Of a stretch of 64,000 nucleotides of DNA, positions 23,594 to 33,471 are shown piece by piece. The position numbers and the translations under genes are program-made. The DNA comes from Sharpea porci (GTDB lineage Bacteria; Bacillota_I; Bacilli_A; Erysipelotrichales; Coprobacillaceae), in NCBI RefSeq assembly GCF_009695655.1, contig NZ_VUNM01000005.1, forward strand, positions 24,001-88,000, given 5' to 3'. Within the stretch, counting starts at the first letter, position 1; every line of letters starts with the position of its first letter. Below the pieces are notes generated by a model. That model was given only the letters and a program-made list of their open reading frames with translations. It was not told the origin of the DNA and searched no databases.

Positions 23594-23844
23594 CATATTG
23601 CGTTTTATATTGTTATCGATTGTTTCTTACGAACATAATTTTCGCTCATTTGTAATCATAAAGCCAGGTGATTGATAGAAACAAATTACATTCCTAGTTT
23701 ATCATGCACCCACAAGAATTAAGGATGCTATTCCTGTACTGAAAACTTTATAATATTGAAGCAATACCCTGCCTTTAAACAAAAAGATCAACATATTGTC
23801 AAGATTAGCCATTTTGTTTCAAGACACTTTGACATCCTATTTTC

Positions 23845-25305
23845 TTATAGTTGAATTATTCTTGTTGCGATGGCATCTCGAAAAGCTTTGTCGTGTTCAA
23901 CAAATATCATTGTTGGGGAAAATGCTTTAAGCAGTTGTTCAATTTGCATCCGGGAATAGATATCAATATAGTTAAGAGGTTCATCCCAAACATAGAGATG
24001 TGCTTGGTCACATAGACTTTTGGCAATAAGGACCTTTTTCTTTTGTCCAGCTGAAAAATCCTGCATGTCTTTCTCAAACTGTATGCGTTCAAAGTCCATT
24101 TTTCTTAGTATTGCTTTAAATAGACTTTCATCTAGAGAGTTATCTTGTGCATAGTCAGACAATCTGCCTTTAATGTGTGATGTATCCTGTGGTACATAAG
24201 AAATAACAAGCCTAGAGCCACGTTGTATTGTACCAGTATGTTCAATTGACTCGCCGATTAAAAGCTTCAGTAAACTGCTCTTCCCACTTCCATTTTTGCC
24301 ATCAAGCGCAATACGTTCTCCTTGTTGGATTGTAAATGTAACAGGATCAGATATAACCTTTCCATCATAACAACAAGCAACTTCAGAATAAGAAACAAGC
24401 GTATTAGCATGATATTTTTGTGGTGAAAGTTTGAGATTTTCTACTGTTTCAATATTCTTTAATAGACTTAATTTTTGTTTTATGGCTTGTTGCTGTCTTG
24501 CTTCGATGTTTTTCGAACGCTTCATCATTTTAGCTGCTTTATGGCCTACAAAGCCCTTGTCTGCTGCACCAATTTTTGATGCTTCCACACGATCAGACCA
24601 CTGTGACGAACGCTTTGCGGATTGTTGTAATCTATTGATGTCTTTTTTTAAACGTTTATTCTGGGCGAGTTCAAAGTTTTGTTGTTGTGTGAAGTTTTGC
24701 ATCCAAGAAGAGAAGTTACCACTTTGTACTTCAATAGTTGATCTGTTGAGAGATAAAATGTGATCAACACACCCATCTAAGAAATGACGATCATGTGAGA
24801 CAAGTAGAAATCCCTTCTTCTTTTTCAAATACCCAGCAACAATCTCACGTGCTTCTACATCTAAATGGTTGGTCGGTTCATCAATCAAGAGAAAATGTTC
24901 TTCATTACAAAACAAAGCAGCTAATAAGACCTTTGTCTGTTCGCCATGAGAAAGTGTATTGAATGGTCGATAGAGCACATCAGCTTCCATATCTAAATAT
25001 GACAGTTCTCGCATTAATTCCCATTCTTCAGCCATTGGTGCAACTTCAAGGAATATTTCATTGGTAAGCTTTGTTTTGTCTGCTATAGGATAAGGAAAAT
25101 AATCAAACTCAACAGATGCTTCAATATTTCCATTATATTCATATTGACCAAGTAAGAGCTTTAATAATGTTGTCTTTCCTCTTCCATTCCTCCCAACAAA
25201 GCCAGTTTTCCAATTGCTATCAATCTGGCAATTAACATTTTCAAAGATATTCTCATAGCTTGTTGGATAGGAGAAGGTGAGATTTTCTATTTTAATCATC
25301 GACAT
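23845..25305 (-). CDS. ABC-F ribosomal protection protein (Lsa-like)
   Basis: A 486-residue protein with two ATPase domains and no membrane helices: Walker A GRNGRGKTTLLKLLLG and GKNGSGKSSLLKLLIG, Walker B LLIDEPTNHLD and VWDEPLNYID, and a linker between them (residues about 195-290) rich in basic helix (KRLKKDINRLQQSAKRSSQW). Length and linker match the Lsa/Vga-type proteins, which displace lincosamides, pleuromutilins and streptogramin A from the ribosome. The first signature is degenerate (FNTLSHGEQTK), the second FSAGQKKK, as is common in this group. An attenuator with a leader peptide precedes it. The actual resistance spectrum cannot be predicted. Confidence 0.92.
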   Translation of the reverse strand: MSMIKIENLTFSYPTSYENIFENVNCQIDSNWKTGFVGRNGRGKTTLLKLLLGQYEYNGNIEASVEFDYFPYPIADKTKLTNEIFLEVAPMAEEWELMRELSYLDMEADVLYRPFNTLSHGEQTKVLLAALFCNEEHFLLIDEPTNHLDVEAREIVAGYLKKKKGFLLVSHDRHFLDGCVDHILSLNRSTIEVQSGNFSSWMQNFTQQQNFELAQNKRLKKDINRLQQSAKRSSQWSDRVEASKIGAADKGFVGHKAAKMMKRSKNIEARQQQAIKQKLSLLKNIETVENLKLSPQKYHANTLVSYSEVACCYDGKVISDPVTFTIQQGERIALDGKNGSGKSSLLKLLIGESIEHTGTIQRGSRLVISYVPQDTSHIKGRLSDYAQDNSLDESLFKAILRKMDFERIQFEKDMQDFSAGQKKKVLIAKSLCDQAHLYVWDEPLNYIDIYSRMQIEQLLKAFSPTMIFVEHDKAFRDAIATRIIQL

Positions 25306-25414
25306 AATATGATACTCCTTTCAATTTTCAAAATTTATAAATTCAACACTAACCTATATCACTAAAACCATATATGCCAACTTTTCTCCATTCTCATTAG
25401 TACCACTTCCTTTC

Positions 25415-25608
25415 AAAAAAAGAGAGCTGCAAGAAATTCATTCTTACAGCTCTTCATAGCAAAATAAAGCCCTTTAATAGGGACAATTAACTATATTGAG
25501 ATGAAATAGACTTATAACTTTCTTGCAACAGGCATAGTTGTACTATTAAAAGTACAACCACATCTTCCAGTTTTATTTGCAAGAAAAGTTAATCATCCTT
25601 CCACCTCT
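25415..25608 (-). promoter_or_regulatory. Transcription attenuator of the ABC-F gene
   Basis: In transcript order: a leader ORF (25573-25596) containing arm 1 (AACTTTTCTTGCAA, 25577-25590), arm 2 (TTGCAAGAAAGTT, 25516-25528), and a terminator hairpin (25424-25452, GAGCTGTAAGAA with TTTCTTGCAGCTC) followed by a T run (25415-25420). Arm 2 can pair either with arm 1 or with the TTTCTTGCA of the terminator's 3' half. A ribosome held on the leader ORF would free arm 2 to break the terminator. A further hairpin (GTTGTACT/AGTACAAC) lies between arms 1 and 2. Confidence 0.8.
25573..25596 (-). CDS. Leader peptide MINFSCK of the ABC-F gene
   Basis: A 7-codon ORF directly behind the strong site GAGGTGGAAGG. 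Its last codons form arm 1 of the attenuator, so the position of the ribosome decides the downstream fold. Short leader peptides of this sort are known before other antibiotic-inducible ABC-F genes; the peptide itself is not recognised. Confidence 0.7.
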   Translation of the reverse strand: MINFSCK

Positions 25609-25621
25609 TTCTATTAGCTAT

Positions 25622-25650
25622 ATTCTATCACATATTCAATTAATAATCAA
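25622..25650 (-). promoter_or_regulatory. Promoter of the ABC-F leader
   Basis: TTGATT (25645-25650) and TAGAAT (25622-25627) on the minus strand, 17 bases apart, shortly before the leader peptide's ribosome site. Confidence 0.65.
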
Positions 25651-25978
25651 GCACTACCTTATTTACAGTATTCTTCTAATCTCTTCTTTATTTCACAAAA
25701 GCTTTCCAACATTAGTTTTATATTTCTTTTGAAAATTTACAACAAAATCATCTACATTGCTTATTTTAGTTATACATAATTATATTGCACAAGTTTTCTT
25801 ATTCACCCGCTATTATTCTTTTATAAAGCTGTAAAAAATAGTATCTATAATTTTGTGGTACTAAGTTAAGTTTGAGAATAACTTCAACGTCTTTTCTATG
25901 CTGCTAACTTGTAACTACCTCGGTACTCTTTTTATATACTTCAGGATTATATAGGACAATACAGATAAAATCGCAAAA
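25651..25978. other. AT-rich gene-free stretch at the edge of the accessory patch
   Basis: Only short broken frames on the minus strand (for example one giving MLESFCEIKKRLEEYCK). No assignable feature; probably decayed DNA. Confidence 0.5.
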
Positions 25979-26128
25979 TCACTTTCTTAAAAACTGGGTG
26001 GTATTTCCGTCCTTAACTTTTATGGCTCTCCTAAATTGTGTTAGGCTCATATTAACTCCTACACTACTATAAATGGCAATTTTATTTGTTTCTATTTCAT
26101 TTATCTGAACTTCAAGAGAAAGCGTCAT
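25979..26128 (-). pseudogene. Short remnant ORF after the TA module
   Basis: The frame reads MTLSLEVQINEIETNKIAIY then SSVGVNMSLTQFRRAIKVKD and ends at QFLRK, and remains open upstream into the toxin gene end. There is no ribosome site. It looks like the 3' end of a lost gene. Not recognised. Confidence 0.3.
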
Positions 26129-26156
26129 GCCTCTATAAACATGAATAGGTTTAATC

Positions 26157-26474
26157 TTAAAGGCCTCGGATAATACTTAAGTAATCTTGTCTCTGGTCTA
26201 CCACTGCATAAACTGTTACAACTTTTTTGTCATCATCAACTTTATAAAAGACAAGATCTTTTTCTAAAATAAGTCCTAAATATCCTTGACGCTTTAACAC
26301 ATTGTATCTTGGGTGTACACCGATGTAAGGATTCTCCCCCAAATTCATAATAGATTTTTCCAAATAATCCAATTTCTCAAGTGCTACGTCGTTTCCAAAG
26401 TTCTGAGCTATTAACAAAACTATATGACGAATTAAGGAATCCGCTGTATCCGTTCTTTCAACTTTATACTTCAA
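26157..26474 (-). CDS. RelE/ParE-type toxin (second TA module)
   Basis: A 105-residue toxin-fold protein: KVERTDTADSLIRHIVLLIA, LEKLDYLEKSIMNLGENPYI and the C-terminal strand block YLGLILEKDLVFYKVDDDKK, VVTVYAVVDQRQDY. This pattern fits the RelE/ParE superfamily. The start lies two bases after the antitoxin stop. It shows little resemblance to the toxin at 12267 beyond fold-level pattern, so the two are separate acquisitions and not a recent duplication. Confidence 0.85.
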   Translation of the reverse strand: MKYKVERTDTADSLIRHIVLLIAQNFGNDVALEKLDYLEKSIMNLGENPYIGVHPRYNVLKRQGYLGLILEKDLVFYKVDDDKKVVTVYAVVDQRQDYLSIIRGL

Positions 26475-26476
26475 GC

Positions 26477-26755
26477 TTAGCCCTCCTTAAGTATCTTTCG
26501 CAAATCATCGAATGTATCCTTAATCGGAGCTACTCTTCTACACCTAACATCTTCATCAGCTTCAGCCAGGATTTCTAAAAGTTCTATTCTAGCCTTCATT
26601 CTCTTATATTCTTCATAGCCAAGAGAAACTGTATCACCTCTTCCATTTACTGTGATGATTACAGCCTCATTATTTTCACGGCACTGTTTTGATACTTCGT
26701 TATAATGATTTCTAAGATCTGCTGATGGGCGAATTATTTCTTTTAATTCATACAT
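26477..26755 (-). CDS. Phd/YefM-type antitoxin (second TA module)
   Basis: About 92 residues: IIRPSADLRNHYNEVSKQCR and EAVIITVNGRGDTVSLGYEE form the Phd/YefM DNA-binding dimer fold, followed by a helical toxin-wrapping tail. Start ATG 26753-26755 lies nine bases behind GGAG; an ATG three codons earlier overlaps that site. Should repress its own promoter together with the toxin. Confidence 0.86.
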   Translation of the reverse strand: MYELKEIIRPSADLRNHYNEVSKQCRENNEAVIITVNGRGDTVSLGYEEYKRMKARIELLEILAEADEDVRCRRVAPIKDTFDDLRKILKEG

Positions 26756-26903
26756 TATTATCATCTCCGTTCCTTGATAGACACATTATATCGCTATATG
26801 TCTATTGTTTCAATTCATGAGTTGTTTTTACAGCAGCAATGTAACCCTAAAGGTATAGGCATAATTTATTTTTATACATATCAATAGTTGTAGACATAGG
26901 AAA

Positions 26904-27140
26904 TCAATCTTCACCTGACGCACCCCCAGTTGTCAAGAAATCCTTGACAACTGATTTCTTATTCAACTCTCCTTCTTTAAAACAATTATTTGCATGCAAA
27001 CTCACATTTTGTTTTGTTGTATCAAATAACTCTGCCATTTGAGCTTGCGAAAGCCATACCGTATCTCCATCCATCGGCACAGACAATGTCACTTTCTTAT
27101 CAGATGTTTCAAATAAAATTATCTCATTATTCTGTTCCAT
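26904..27140 (-). pseudogene. RhuM-type protein, N-terminal fragment
   Basis: 78 residues match only the start of RhuM-family proteins (normally over 300): NEIILFETSDKKVTLSVPMD, DTVWLSQAQMAELFDTTKQN and VVKDFLTTGGASGED, then a stop. The N-terminal part is a helix-turn-helix-like domain; the catalytic or effector remainder is missing. It overlaps the preceding helix-turn-helix gene by 14 bases, suggesting they were once co-transcribed. Confidence 0.75.
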
Positions 27141-27378
27141 CTATATCCTCCCTCCTGACACTTCCCTTATCTTCTAAAATCTTTTCCATTTTGGAATAAT
27201 ACAATATCAGTCTCAAAACATAGTCTGGCATCTTTCTTCTTCCGGCTTCCCATTCCTCTAATGTACGAAGCGGAATATCCATATATTCGGAAAACTGTTT
27301 ACGATTAAGTCCCAAATCCGCTCTAATATTCTTCAAAGTTTCTATCTGGTTTTTTAATTCTTCTTTTTTTTCTCCCAT
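27127..27378 (-). CDS. Helix-turn-helix (XRE-like) regulator
   Basis: An 83-residue protein with an Xre/antitoxin-type motif: LNRKQFSEYMDIPLRTLEEW, EAGRRKMPDYVLRLILYY. Relatives often accompany toxins or mobile genes. It overlaps the RhuM fragment and has a good GGAGG site (AGGAGGC). Target unknown; it may regulate this patch. Confidence 0.8.
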   Translation of the reverse strand: MGEKKEELKNQIETLKNIRADLGLNRKQFSEYMDIPLRTLEEWEAGRRKMPDYVLRLILYYSKMEKILEDKGSVRREDIDGTE

Positions 27379-27588
27379 GATAGCCTCCTATGTTAGCCAC
27401 TCATTGTGTGGTTTTATTGTAAAACGAAATTTTGAACTTTTCAACTATATAAGAAAGCAATTTCCTATGATACAAAAAAGTGGAGATTTCTCTCCGCCTA
27501 AATAAAAACCTATTATTTTATATATTCTCTTTTCATTTTTTGTGCTGAAAATCAATGATTATAAACACCCCCATTTACAATCCATTTA

Positions 27589-28421
27589 TCAAATTGTTTT
27601 CTTTACTCTTGTCACCATTGGCTTTTCTTTACATTCTTCAACTATTTCAAGTTCTCCACGCTCCACAAAGCAAAGAACCCGCTCATACAAAGAAAAATCT
27701 CCAACCATTAATTCGTATACTCCCATTACATCTCCTACTAACCTGGCAATTGTAAATTTTTCCGGGAGCTTAATTGTCGTATTTCTGATAAATGAATCCA
27801 GGAAATCTTCCGGTAAACTTACAAGATTTCCGCTAACCATAAGTCTCATCGGTGCGTTTTCCTTGCAAAGTTCTTTCCACCTATCAGAACAAATCTCAAT
27901 CTGCTTTTTTGTAATTTCCTTTTCCAACTTCAGTGCTTCATAATACATTTCAGGCCCAAGCATGGCCGTTCCCCGACAATAATAAGAACCGGTCCAATAA
28001 TCCGGTGGAATAAATACTGTACTGATATTCTTATAATATTTTTGGCTATCCAAAAAACTCATAAGCCAATAGAAGGCATTTATTTCATCAGGAGCACTGC
28101 TATACCATATTCGTATTTCTTCCTCATTTTTATGGCAATTTTAAATTCCTGTAAATATTTATTATTCTTCTTTTTTAAATCATCAATCCAATCTTTGGCA
28201 AGAGATCCGGCTATTCCCGCTGGATACATAGTACTTATACTTTTATATAAATACTGATATCTCCTGTCAGACGGAATTTTTTCAGATATATCCCCAAAGG
28301 CAAGATTATATTCCAAACAGGTAATATCGTTTGCACCCATTGAGTTTTCCCCTATTCCTACATCTTGAGCAGCTCTTAAACTTGCTCCCACACTAAGTCC
28401 AAATACGATCTCCTTTTTCAT
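27589..28421 (-). pseudogene. DUF1835/DUF3658 protein with a single frameshift
   Basis: The first part starts MKKEIVFGLSVGASLRAAQD and passes the ISEKIPSDRRYQYLY block; a second frame carries IRIWYSSAPDEINAFYWLMS and the C-terminal DUF3658-type half (RLMVSGNLVSLPEDFLDSFI). The frames join if one A is added to the run at 28127-28131, which would restore about 275 residues. The family is widespread in Firmicutes but has no known function. A recent mutation or a sequencing error in the A run are both possible. Confidence 0.75.
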
Positions 28422-28444
28422 TTATTATTATCCCCTTTTTTCAT

Positions 28445-28525
28445 TTAGCATAATAACTTTCCAAATTTGAAAGAACCATTATCACCAGCCTGACTTCTAA
28501 ACTCCTCGAATTCGAGGGCCTTCAT
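28445..28525 (-). CDS. Possible 26-residue ORF before the DUF1835 gene
   Basis: ATG behind ATAGGAGTGATT; reads MKALEFEEFRSQAGDNGSFK then FGKLLC and a stop, 20 bases before the DUF1835 start. The good ribosome site and the tight spacing favour translation, but the peptide may be a truncated protein. Not recognised. Confidence 0.35.
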   Translation of the reverse strand: MKALEFEEFRSQAGDNGSFKFGKLLC

Positions 28526-28831
28526 AATCACTCCTATATTATGCTATATCTGTAAAAGAAATAAACTCATTTTCCAGAATCATTTTAGAATCAATCATAG
28601 AATCATAATAAAAAAGGACCGGGAACGAACGCTCTCAACCCTTGATATTACTGGTTTTCTATACACTTGCAAACCACTTGGAACTACTCACTCGTTATTC
28701 CATCTCTAGAAAGGCATCAATATCTTGCGAAATTGATTTTCTTTTATAGCTATATGTTGTTGTAGTTTTACGTTTATTCCATCGATTTTTTTGCTTTTTA
28801 TGACTTTTTGCAACCAAAGCGCAATCGGAAA
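28526..28831. other. Gene-free stretch in the accessory patch
   Basis: Short broken frames only. On the minus strand 28615-28680 encodes a basic fragment (YRKPVISRVESVRSRSF) of unknown origin. No operon signal identified. Confidence 0.45.
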
Positions 28832-29152
28832 TTAATAATCTTCTTTCAGTCTCTTTTCAATATCAGAGGCACTGTATAATACTCTAGTTACCGTGATAGT
28901 CTCGTCCTTGAATACATAAAATATCGAGTAATTATTTGCCAGCATTCGCCTAAGCCCTTGCGAGCGTTCTGGTTCAAAATCTACCAGTCTGAATTTCTCT
29001 GGGAAAAAGCCAAGTTCGAGTGCAGCATCAGCTATTTTGTTGTACTGGCCCATAGCATTTTCCAGCGATTGCAAATTCAATGCGATATATTCATATATCC
29101 CATTTATATCTGTCAGTGCTTTATCAGTGATTTTTACAGCATATTCTCTCAT
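28832..29152 (-). CDS. RelE/ParE-type toxin (third TA module)
   Basis: A 106-residue toxin: YAVKITDKALTDINGIYEYI at the start, ENAMGQYNKIADAALELGFF in the middle and NNYSIFYVFKDETITVTRVL, YSASDIEKRL at the end, the ParE/RelE pattern with a C-terminal arginine-containing strand. Its start overlaps the antitoxin stop by four bases (ATGA type), implying translational coupling. Confidence 0.87.
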   Translation of the reverse strand: MREYAVKITDKALTDINGIYEYIALNLQSLENAMGQYNKIADAALELGFFPEKFRLVDFEPERSQGLRRMLANNYSIFYVFKDETITVTRVLYSASDIEKRLKEDY

Positions 29153-29454
29153 TTGTGACTCTCTCTAAAAGCTGCAAATGCTGACTTTGCATCCTGTACA
29201 CGGCCTGCTTCAATATCATCAAAGCCTTCCTGTAATTTTGTATGAATCTCTGCAGTTGTCATAAGATCTGCATTAATAGCATCTGGAGCCTGCGGTAATA
29301 CTACTTTAAACGGAATACCTCCTGTAAGCGTAATCTGCTTTAAATACATATCAATAGCTGTAGACATTGGGATTCCAAGACGTGAAAGTACATCTTCAGC
29401 CGCTTTTTTCGTTGAAGGATTAACTCGTAAATTAAGTGTTGCTGTTTTCTCCAT
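29149..29454 (-). CDS. RelB/DinJ-type antitoxin (third TA module)
   Basis: A 101-residue ribbon-helix-helix antitoxin: TATLNLRVNPSTKKAAEDVL, SRLGIPMSTAIDMYLKQITL and TGGIPFKVVLP are the textbook DinJ/RelB start, followed by a helical tail. It should bind the toxin and the operator immediately upstream. GGAG precedes the ATG. Confidence 0.93.
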   Translation of the reverse strand: MEKTATLNLRVNPSTKKAAEDVLSRLGIPMSTAIDMYLKQITLTGGIPFKVVLPQAPDAINADLMTTAEIHTKLQEGFDDIEAGRVQDAKSAFAAFRESHK

Positions 29455-29477
29455 ACTATCAACTCCTCTTTATTTAA

Positions 29478-29500
29478 TTGTAACGCTATTTGCGTTACAA
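29478..29500 (-). promoter_or_regulatory. Operator TTGTAACGC-TATTT-GCGTTACAA of the DinJ-type module
   Basis: A perfect 9-bp inverted repeat 24 bases before the antitoxin start, well placed for autorepression by the RelB/DinJ protein. Confidence 0.7.
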
Positions 29501-29608
29501 TACAAGGCGCGTTTGCACCTTTATCGCTTGGTTTTATCATTTGCAAGCAATAGTGAATAAAACTATTACGGCATTTATTGCTTCACTTATTACGGCAACT
29601 TAATTATG

Positions 29609-30066
29609 TTATGCTTTGCACTTCGCCTCAGCATTCCATTCATTTCCACAAAGCTTACAGCACACTGCGACCTTATTATGTCGACTTTTATACTCTCCTA
29701 TAACTTCAACATTAGGATTGCTGTCAGTCATTTCGTTGACGAATTCGAACTGCGTTTTTCGAACACTTGAATGAGCCTTCTCAGTTCCACATTTTCTGCA
29801 CCCATATCCTTATAATAATTGTGCTGGTATAGCATTCCACTCATTATTACACTTACGACAGCGTACATGTATCCGTATATTGACATTAATAAAATGATCT
29901 ATAACCTCTATATTTTGATTAATCTTATAAAGCTTTTCAACAAACTCTTTATGAGTCTGAGCCCTTGACGCAACAGCAGCCTTTATTTCTATCATTTCCC
30001 ATTCATTATCTGTAAAATGAACATCGACATTCCTGTCATGAAGTAGTTCAATAGTCAGTTTTTTAA
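29609..30066 (-). pseudogene. Treble-clef zinc-finger repeat protein, interrupted
   Basis: One frame reads THKEFVEKLYKINQNIEVID, VRCRKCNNEWNAIPAQLL, then TAA, and continues with GYGCRKCGTEKAHSS, TQFEFVNEMTDSNPNVEVIG and CCKLCGNEWNAEAK to a second stop. The repeated unit (HxEFVxK..NPNIEV..VxCxxCGNEWxA) is a zinc-ribbon domain seen in phage and mobile-element proteins linked to endonucleases. No start codon or catalytic domain is present; this is a remnant. Confidence 0.65.
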
Positions 30067-30468
30067 TTCAGAATGGTTTCCAGAATTCAAATCAATATTT
30101 TAACATTATGCAATCGCTTTGACATGGTGATACTATCCCACTAGGCATTGATTATATATTGTTATCAAACTTATTTCTGCTCTCTGACATTTTTCTCGTT
30201 TTTTTGCATCACGATTAATGCTTCGACTATGAACAAACCAATTTCTTAATATATAAAAAATGCGTGGGAAGAGAATCAATTCTTCTCACGCATCTTAAAT
30301 GCCTTTGCTTTTTCTATACTAATAATATCATTGCTATTCACCCGTGTTTATGTCCAATGTCGGTCAAGACAGGACGAAGCGAGACAAGGTTTCATTTCCC
30401 TGATAACAACTTCTGCAACCAAAGAATTTGAAGGTCCAGTATTTATGCCCGTTTCCAGCGATAATACA
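30067..30468. other. Gene-free stretch between accessory patch and guaA
   Basis: Contains the guaA terminator (30260-30293). Between it and the guaA stop lie about 170 bases with no intact ORF; no riboswitch recognised. This is an unusually long 3' untranslated region, possibly the scar of an insertion. Confidence 0.5.
30260..30293 (-). terminator. Terminator downstream of guaA
   Basis: ATGCGTG...CACGCAT, extended inside by AAGA-type pairing around a short loop, with six T following on the minus strand. Confidence 0.8.
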
Positions 30469-32016
30469 TTATTCAAACTCAATAGTTCCTGGTGGTTTAG
30501 AAGTAATATCATACATTACTCTGTTAACACCACGAACTTCATTGATGATACGACTCATGACTGTGCTTAAGACATCAAATGGAATATTGGCTGCTTCAGC
30601 CGTCATAAAATCAATGGTATTGACAGCACGTAATGCAATCGCATAGTCATATGTTCTTTCGTCACCCATGACACCTACTGAACGCATATTCGTAAGTGCT
30701 GCGAAGTACTGACCGATTGAACGATCTAAGCCAGCCTTAGCGATTTCTTCACGATATATAGCATCAGCATCCTGGACAATACGTACTTTTTCTGGTGTAA
30801 CTTCACCAATGATACGAATGCCCAAGCCTGGACCTGGGAATGGCTGTCTGAAGACTAAGTATTCTGGAATACCGAGTTCTAGACCAACTTTACGTACTTC
30901 ATCTTTAAATAAATTACGTAATGGTTCAACGATTTCTTTAAAGTCAACATAATCTGGTAAACCACCAACATTATGATGGGACTTAATAACAGCTGATTCT
31001 CCACCTAGTCCTGATTCAACAACATCAGGATAGATTGTTCCCTGAACTAAGAAGTCAACTGCACCAATCTTCTTGGCTTCTTCTTCAAAGACACGAATAA
31101 ACTCTTCACCAATAATCTTACGCTTTCTTTCTGGTTCCGTTACGCCTTTAAGCTTTTCATAATAACGAGAAGCGGCATCAACACGAATGAAGTTCAAGTC
31201 ATAAGGTCCTTCCGGTCCAAAGACTGCTTCGACTTCATCGCCTTCATTCTTTCTAAGTAGTCCATGGTCGACAAAGACACAAGTCAGCTGTTTACCAACA
31301 GCCTTAGAAAGAAGGACAGCGGCTACCGAAGAATCAACGCCTCCTGAAAGAGCACATAAAACCTTACCATCACCGACTTTTTCTCTAATGGCTTTAATCT
31401 GTTCATCAACGAAATTAGCCATGATCCAGTCCTGTGAGAAGTGGCAGACATTTACGACAAAGTTTCTGATCATCTCAGTACCCTGTTCTGTATGTAAGAC
31501 TTCTGGGTGGAACTGAATGCCATAAAGCTGACGGTCGTCTGTTGATTCAAATGCGGCAACAGGACAGTTTTCTGAATGGGCAATACTCTTGAAGTTTGGA
31601 CCTAACTGACTGATGTAGTCAAAGTGACTCATCCAAACGACAGAATCTTCCTTTAAATCTTTAAATAAAGGGCTTGTTGTATCAAAATGGACATTCGTCT
31701 TGCCATATTCTCTAAAGTCAGCTCTTTCCACCTTGCCACCAAGCAAGTGCTGCATAAGCTGTGCTCCATAACATAAGCCAAGTACTGGAATACCTAGATT
31801 GAAGAGCTCTTTACTATATGTTGCAGCACCTTCGACATAGCAGCTATCAGGGCCACCTGTCAGGATGATTCCTTTAGGATGCATTGCTTTAATCTTTTCG
31901 ATATCCGTTTTATAGGAATAGATTTCACAATAAACCTGATTCTCACGTACACGGCGTGCAACGAGCTGATTATATTGACCACCAAAGTCAATGACAATCA
32001 TTAATTCGTTCTTCAT
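30469..32016 (-). CDS. guaA: GMP synthase (glutamine-hydrolysing)
   Basis: A 515-residue enzyme converting XMP to GMP with glutamine and ATP. N-terminal class I glutaminase (residues 1-190) with GLCYGAQLM nucleophile loop and HPEV; ATP pyrophosphatase domain with the P-loop [12 protein letters not shown] near residue 228; C-terminal dimerisation domain ending [14 protein letters not shown], the usual GuaA terminus. A TATAAT -10 box lies about 35 bases upstream of the start (32047-32052), so guaA may have its own promoter in addition to read-through from purA. Confidence 0.98.
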   Translation of the reverse strand: MKNELMIVIDFGGQYNQLVARRVRENQVYCEIYSYKTDIEKIKAMHPKGIILTGGPDSCYVEGAATYSKELFNLGIPVLGLCYGAQLMQHLLGGKVERADFREYGKTNVHFDTTSPLFKDLKEDSVVWMSHFDYISQLGPNFKSIAHSENCPVAAFESTDDRQLYGIQFHPEVLHTEQGTEMIRNFVVNVCHFSQDWIMANFVDEQIKAIREKVGDGKVLCALSGGVDSSVAAVLLSKAVGKQLTCVFVDHGLLRKNEGDEVEAVFGPEGPYDLNFIRVDAASRYYEKLKGVTEPERKRKIIGEEFIRVFEEEAKKIGAVDFLVQGTIYPDVVESGLGGESAVIKSHHNVGGLPDYVDFKEIVEPLRNLFKDEVRKVGLELGIPEYLVFRQPFPGPGLGIRIIGEVTPEKVRIVQDADAIYREEIAKAGLDRSIGQYFAALTNMRSVGVMGDERTYDYAIALRAVNTIDFMTAEAANIPFDVLSTVMSRIINEVRGVNRVMYDITSKPPGTIEFE

Positions 32017-32078
32017 GCATTTCTCCTTTTCTTTAATTTATACGACATTATAATACAAACTCAAACATATAGAAAGTA

Positions 32079-33377
<1,299 letters not shown>

Positions 33378-33402
33378 TCATATATGACTTCATGACATAC
33401 TT

Positions 33403-33446
33403 ATTATAATATGCTTATTGATATAAGTAAAATTAATAAATATAAT
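33403..33446. promoter_or_regulatory. Overlapping divergent promoters of purA and the LysR gene
   Basis: Plus strand: TTGATA (33418-33423) and TATAAT (33441-33446), 17 apart, towards LysR. Minus strand: TTTACT (33426-33431) and TATAAT (33403-33408), 17 apart, towards purA. The boxes interlock, so polymerases would compete. Confidence 0.65.
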
Positions 33447-33471
33447 ACTAGATATTAGGAGGACTAATATC

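Larger units (their letters stand above)
23440..23844. other. Gene-free stretch after the 404-residue protein
   Basis: Holds repeat copy 2 (23467-23503) and a strong hairpin (23546-23593). The remaining 250 bases up to the ABC-F stop show no ORF or clear signal. Confidence 0.55.

Noticed and set aside
28600-28680. Possible att site or recombinase tail in the accessory patch
   Set aside because: The minus-strand reading (YRKPVISRVESVRSRSF) is suggestive of a C-terminal fragment, but no matching repeat, tRNA or integrase was found.
29560-29600. Short direct repeat TATTACGGCA twice near 29565-29600
   Set aside because: Only two 10-base copies in AT-rich DNA; too short and isolated to call a CRISPR or mobile-element end.
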